DNA of 64,000 bases from Paenibacillus sp. MMS20-IR301 (GTDB lineage: Bacteria; Bacillota; Bacilli; Paenibacillales; Paenibacillaceae), in assembly GCF_032302195.1 (NCBI RefSeq), contig NZ_CP135275.1, forward strand, positions 4,216,001 through 4,280,000, given 5' to 3'. Positions within the stretch are counted from its first letter, which is position 1; every line of letters starts with the position of its first letter. Below the pieces are notes generated by a model. That model did not search any database. It saw only the letters and a list, made by a program, of their open reading frames with translations, and was not told where the DNA came from. Positions 62,690 through 64,000 of the stretch are shown here, one piece after another. The position numbers and the translations under genes are program-made.

Positions 62690-64000
62690 TTATAGCAGGG
62701 CTTTTACGCGGCTGACTACATTTTCTACAGTGAATCCGTATTCTCTGATTACAGTATCACCAGGAGCGGAAGCACCGAAGGTAGTGATGCCGAGAATGTC
62801 GCCCTGATCGCCTGTATAACGCTCCCAGCCGAAGGTTTGTGCCATTTCGATGGCCAGACGGGCTTTGACTTCAGGCAGAATAACGGAATCGCGGTAAGCC
62901 TTATCCTGCTTCTCGAACAGATCCCAGCTCGGCAAGCTGATTACACGGACATCAATGCCTTCTTCAGCCAAAGCAGCCTGTGCCTTCACAGCCAGCTGAA
63001 CTTCGGAACCGGTAGCAATGATCTGCGCCTGTGGTGTGCCGTTCTTGGAATCCGATACCACATAACCGCCGCGTTTGATGTTCTCGCGTACGCCTTCTAC
63101 AGTACCTGGCAAAATCGGCAGGTTCTGACGGGTCAGCACCAATGCTACAGGATTTGCAGTATTCTCCATCGCATAAGCCCAGGCTGCTGAAGTTTCGTTG
63201 GCATCGGCCGGACGAAGTACAGTCAGACCCGGAATAATCCGCAGGGAGGCCAGCTGTTCAATCGGCTCATGGGTAGGACCGTCTTCGCCGACAGCGATAC
63301 TGTCATGTGTAAGCACATAAGTGACCGGCAGCTTCATGATAGAAGCCAGACGGACAGCCGGACGCAGGTAATCTGTGAACACGAAGAATGTGCCGCCGAA
63401 TACTTTGAGACCGCTGTGCAGTGCAATCCCGTTCATTGCTGCAGCCATACCGAATTCGCGGACGCCGAAATAGATGTTGCGGCCGTCATAAGATTCGGAA
63501 GTGAACTGGGATAGGCCGTTCAGGTGAGTCATAGTTGAGCTCTCCAGGTCGGCGGAACCCCCAACCAGCTGCGGAATGCCGGCTGTCAGACCGTTCAGGG
63601 CACTACCGGAAGCCACACGCGTGGATACTGCTTTGTCTTCTGCTTTGTAGAATGGCAGATTGGCATCCCAGCCTGCAGGAAGCTCTCCGCTGATTGCTGT
63701 TTCAAGCTGTGCCGCAAGCTCAGGATAAGCTTGTTTGTAGGCGGCAAATTTCTCGTCCCAGGCTTTGTTGGCGGCGATGCCCTTTTCCTTCACTTCAGCG
63801 AAGCTGGCACGTACTTCATCCGGTACAAAGAAATCTTCTTCATAGACCCATTTGTAGAATTCCTTCGTAAGCTTGGCTTCATCCGCACCGAGCGGGGAGC
63901 CGTGGGTACCGCCGTGGCCGCCTTTACCCTGCTTGTTCGGGCTGCCGTAGCCGATTACAGTCTTCACTTCAATCAGTGTCGGTTTGCTGCTGTCGCCTTG
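62690..64000 (-). CDS. tkt: Transketolase, C-terminal part (cut by window edge)
   Basis: The last 436 residues of transketolase, the thiamine-diphosphate enzyme of the pentose phosphate and Calvin-type pathways; the N-terminal third lies beyond 64000. Visible are GYGSPNKQGKGGHGGTHGSPLG (active-site His loop), VREFGMAAAMNGIALHSG with the catalytic Glu, YVLTHDSIAVGEDGPTHEPIEQLASLR, and the C-terminal domain ending EYGFTVENVVSRVKALL. The frame is open to the edge; an internal GTG at 63967 is not the start. Confidence 0.96.
   Translation of the reverse strand, partial: QGDSSKPTLIEVKTVIGYGSPNKQGKGGHGGTHGSPLGADEAKLTKEFYKWVYEEDFFVPDEVRASFAEVKEKGIAANKAWDEKFAAYKQAYPELAAQLETAISGELPAGWDANLPFYKAEDKAVSTRVASGSALNGLTAGIPQLVGGSADLESSTMTHLNGLSQFTSESYDGRNIYFGVREFGMAAAMNGIALHSGLKVFGGTFFVFTDYLRPAVRLASIMKLPVTYVLTHDSIAVGEDGPTHEPIEQLASLRIIPGLTVLRPADANETSAAWAYAMENTANPVALVLTRQNLPILPGTVEGVRENIKRGGYVVSDSKNGTPQAQIIATGSEVQLAVKAQAALAEEGIDVRVISLPSWDLFEKQDKAYRDSVILPEVKARLAIEMAQTFGWERYTGDQGDILGITTFGASAPGDTVIREYGFTVENVVSRVKALL

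Overview
The window looks like chromosome from a Paenibacillus-type Gram-positive spore former. That placement is inferred from gene content and style, not from a marker gene: moderately high GC, frequent GTG/TTG starts behind strong AGGAGG ribosome sites, a collagen-like Gly-X-Thr surface protein, a very large triple-SLH surface protein, a YhgD/YhgE-like pair, and a MocR-type regulator next to ddl. I saw no rRNA, tRNA, insertion sequence, prophage or CRISPR array.

Layout. 1-1.4 kb: two divergent glycosyltransferases, the first cut by the window edge. 1.5-5.7 kb: a YhgE/Pip membrane protein, its TetR neighbour and a collagen-like protein. 5.9-11.4 kb: ApbE, a HAD/GNAT pair, a phosphoesterase, and an ECF sigma factor with its anti-sigma factor behind a recognisable ECF promoter. 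11.6-15 kb: RNA ligase RtcB with a downstream AAA ATPase, preceded by a promoter, a 13-codon leader ORF and a terminator-bearing leader. 15-23.5 kb: housekeeping and stress genes, including a queuosine-precursor transporter under a preQ1-I-like riboswitch and a chemoreceptor. 23.6-44 kb: late cobalamin (B12) assembly and salvage genes in three blocks (cobT-cobU-cobS-cobQ; cbiZ-cbiB and cobC; cobD). Between these blocks lie a ddlR-ddl-aminotransferase operon and the 1656-residue SLH protein. 44.4-53 kb: lipoate ligase, HAD phosphatase, transporters and small unknown genes. 53-57 kb: a cysT-cysW-cysA-sbp sulfate uptake operon. 57-64 kb: small regulators and metabolic genes (pgi, a beta-hydroxyacid dehydrogenase, ppnP and the 3' part of transketolase).

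How the genes work together. The B12 set covers cobyric acid synthase (CobQ), aminopropanol-phosphate supply (CobD) and attachment (CbiB), nucleotide-loop assembly (CobU, CobT, CobS, CobC) and corrinoid salvage (CbiZ). No corrin-ring genes are present here. No canonical cobalamin riboswitch was recognised upstream of any block.

The most unusual material is intergenic. Five loci carry repeats with a 51-52 bp period. At least three of these have a short palindromic core, and two loci 24.5 kb apart share a 25-bp stretch with compensatory changes in the hairpin arms. Other repeats are decaying tandem copies of the 3' end of cbiB, a 22-bp GC-rich minisatellite upstream of the ddlR-like gene and an 8-bp satellite. 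The best candidate for an undescribed regulatory system is the structured, terminator-bearing rtcB leader ahead of the RtcB-AAA ATPase operon. All calls were made by reading the sequence without database searches.
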